A stretch of DNA of 64,000 nucleotides from Streptomyces griseus subsp. griseus (lineage in GTDB: Bacteria > Actinomycetota > Actinomycetes > Streptomycetales > Streptomycetaceae). The stretch is from the NCBI RefSeq assembly GCF_000720255.1, contig NZ_JOJE01000030.1, forward strand, positions 1 to 64,000, in the 5' to 3' direction. Shown here piece by piece: positions 62,688 through 64,000 of this stretch. Every line of letters starts with the position of its first letter. Position 1 is the first letter of the stretch. The position numbers were made by a program, and so were the translations under genes. Under the pieces are notes generated by a model. It was given only the letters and a program-made list of their open reading frames with translations. It was not told where the DNA came from and searched no databases.

Positions 62688-63038
62688 TCAGGCCGCCGTC
62701 GGCCGGTACGACGCGCAGTAGGCGTCGGTGTCCAGGTCCACGTTGCCGGCCCGCAGTTCATAGCGTGCGCGCAGTACGGAGGCGGCCTGGTCGCGGGGGA
62801 CCGCGGTGAGGCCGAAGTGCTGACGGGCGTACTCGAGGACGTCGTCGACGGTCACCCGGCCGCGCAGCACCCGCTCGCCGCCGGCGCGCAGATCGGCCCG
62901 CAGACGGGCGATCACCTCCCTGCGCCGCACGGTGATGGCGATGTCGGCGGCGACACCCAACTGTGCGCGCAGGTGACGTGCGTGTCGTGCGGACAGTTCC
63001 CGAGTCGTGCGGCCGCGCCGGCGCACCAAGCTCCTCAT
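62688..63038 (-). CDS. Hypothetical protein
   Basis: A 116-residue basic protein beginning MRSLVRRRGRTTRELSARHA, predicted to be helical (LGVAADIAITVRRREVIARL, VTVDDVLEYARQHFG). No family is recognised. It ends just beyond the duplicated segment and is divergent from the GH25 lysozyme gene; the 180-base gap contains a hairpin at 63121-63138. Confidence 0.6.
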   Translation of the reverse strand: MRSLVRRRGRTTRELSARHARHLRAQLGVAADIAITVRRREVIARLRADLRAGGERVLRGRVTVDDVLEYARQHFGLTAVPRDQAASVLRARYELRAGNVDLDTDAYCASYRPTAA

Positions 63039-63120
63039 CCCAACCCCTCATGGCTCAGCGCCGTCCGGGTGGTGACCGACGACGCGTGTGATGACCTGTC
63101 ACGCCCGAATACCCGGACAC

Positions 63121-63138
63121 CCGACGTTCAGACGTCGG
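63121..63138. promoter_or_regulatory. Inverted repeat between divergent genes
   Basis: CCGACGT-TCAG-ACGTCGG, a 7-base perfect stem with a 4-base loop, in the 180-base gap between the hypothetical and lysozyme genes. It could be an operator; no regulator is known. Confidence 0.35.
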
Positions 63139-63218
63139 ATCACGGGGTCGCGTGGGAGAACGGCGGCGGGCCCCGGGTGGACGACGCCGACGTGCGGGGA
63201 GACGTGACTGTGGGTCGG

Positions 63219-64000
63219 ATGGGATCCGTGCATAGATCCCTGATCACAGCGGCGCGCCGCTTCCGACTGCGCACGACGGGCCTACTGGTCGCCGTGCTCG
63301 CGTTCGTCCTGCCCCTGACCGCCACCCCCTCGGCGGCCGACCACCGCCCGGTCCGCGCCTCCCCGGCCGACCACCGCCCGGTCCGCGCCTCCCCGGCCGG
63401 TCAGGTCCCGGTCCGTGGCTCGGCCTACATGGGCATGGGGGTCCTGACCCACGACGGGTGGTCCGGCACGCCCGGCCGGGCCCGGGCCACCCTCACCGAG
63501 GGTGTCGACGTGGCCAGCTACCAGGGCTCCGTCGCCTGGTCGACCCTCTGGGGCAGCGGCGTCAAGTGGGCCTACTCCAAAGCCACCGAGGGCACCTCGT
63601 ACCGCAATCCGTCCTTCGCCCAGCAGTACGGCGGCTCCTACGACATCGGCATGATCCGCGGCGCCTACCACTTCGCGACCCCGGACACCGCGAGCGGCGC
63701 CACCCAGGCCGACTACTTCGTCGACCACGGCGGCGGCTGGTCCGCGGACGGAAAGACCCTGCCGGGCGCCCTCGACATGGAGTGGAACCCCTACGGGGAC
63801 GCCTGCTACGGCAAGTCGCAGAGCGGGCTCGTCAGCTGGATCCGCGACTTCCTGAACCGCTACAGGGCCCGCACCGGCAGGGACGCCGTGATCTACACGG
63901 CGACGAGCTGGTGGACCACCTGCACCGGGAACTACGGCGGCTTCGCCGCCACCAACCCGCTGTGGATCGCCCGGTACGCCTCCGACGCGGGCACCCTGCC
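63219..64000 (+). CDS. GH25 lysozyme (muramidase), truncated by window end
   Basis: Secreted peptidoglycan hydrolase. A signal peptide (FRLRTTGLLVAVLAFVLPLT) is followed by a repeat-containing linker and the GH25 TIM-barrel: GVDVASYQGSVAWSTLWGSG (first catalytic Asp), WAYSKATEGTSYRNPSFAQQ, MIRGAYHFATPDT and GALDMEWNPYGDACYGKSQ (the DxE pair). It cleaves MurNAc-GlcNAc bonds. The start is ATG 63219; GTG 63228 is an alternative. The C-terminal quarter lies beyond the window. Confidence 0.9.
   Translation, partial: MGSVHRSLITAARRFRLRTTGLLVAVLAFVLPLTATPSAADHRPVRASPADHRPVRASPAGQVPVRGSAYMGMGVLTHDGWSGTPGRARATLTEGVDVASYQGSVAWSTLWGSGVKWAYSKATEGTSYRNPSFAQQYGGSYDIGMIRGAYHFATPDTASGATQADYFVDHGGGWSADGKTLPGALDMEWNPYGDACYGKSQSGLVSWIRDFLNRYRARTGRDAVIYTATSWWTTCTGNYGGFAATNPLWIARYASDAGTL
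63336..63395. repeat. Exact 30-bp tandem duplication within the lysozyme linker
   Basis: Two identical 30-base units (63336-63365 and 63366-63395) encode ADHRPVRASP twice, followed by a degenerate third unit (AGQVPVRGS). The repeat stays in frame and lengthens the linker between signal peptide and catalytic domain. Confidence 0.9.

Overview
The window is chromosomal DNA of a Streptomyces-type actinomycete. This is inferred from the very high GC content, pervasive GTG starts and ATGA/GTGA stop-start overlaps, AGGAGG-like ribosome sites, and the gene families present (Rho paralog, SpoIIE-type phosphatase, PadR/MarR regulators, GT87 and MptB-like mannosyltransferases, tripartite tricarboxylate transporter). 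I see no tRNA or rRNA gene, CRISPR array, intact insertion sequence or prophage.

Layout. 1-256 is the 3' end of an aspartase/fumarase gene with a strong nested-hairpin terminator. 586-7704 is an exopolysaccharide locus: a UDP-xylose-synthase-like decarboxylase, a cellulose-synthase-like glycosyltransferase, GalE and UDP-glucose dehydrogenase, facing a beta-helix lipoprotein. Next come glutaminase, a translationally coupled pair of membrane mannosyltransferases, a D-Ala-D-Ala carboxypeptidase, an ankyrin protein, a signal-less subtilase and a short Rho paralog with a C-rich leader (7890-16834). 17208-24997 holds a SnoaL-like/PadR pair, a methyltransferase, two hydrolases, a sulfite-oxidase-like/flavin-reductase pair, a GNAT gene preceded by a coupled micro-ORF, and a MarR regulator. 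25229-35332 holds a PrmC-like methyltransferase, a PAS-GAF-SpoIIE phosphatase, secreted proteins, a 2,4-dienoyl-CoA-reductase-like enzyme with twin palindromic operators and a PadR regulator, and a GH75 chitosanase. 35407-37458 is the PTS-type dihydroxyacetone kinase operon dhaKLM.

37699-43883 is patchy. Intact genes (SDR, DUF899, a two-gene membrane module, VOC, B3/B4) are interspersed with decayed ones: a frameshifted zinc alcohol dehydrogenase, the tail of an MmyB-type regulator, and an alpha/beta-hydrolase/MFS chimera; a broken fibronectin-III fragment lies upstream at about 33.97-34.29 kb. 44034-47409 has an EamA exporter with a divergent XRE-cupin regulator, formaldehyde dehydrogenase and a small protein. 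47414-51260 is a sugar/inositol-type catabolic cluster in which only the transporter is intact: the isomerase has one stop and two frameshifts, the dehydrogenase has an ATG-to-ATC start change plus an internal TAG, and the LacI regulator is truncated.

51425-59113 carries an NDH-2-like flavoprotein and a complete tricarboxylate uptake locus (response regulator, sensor kinase, TctA, TctB and two TctC paralogs). The right end has a SMI1/KNR4 protein, a P450 that lacks the canonical K-helix ExxR arginine (CYP157-like), a methyltransferase whose 3' end is partly duplicated 180 bp downstream, and a GH25 lysozyme cut by the window edge.

The most unusual points are the stepwise-decayed catabolic cluster, the ExxR-less P450, the GNAT micro-ORF, the uncharacterised two-gene membrane module at 40440-42217, and several phased or palindromic candidate operators.
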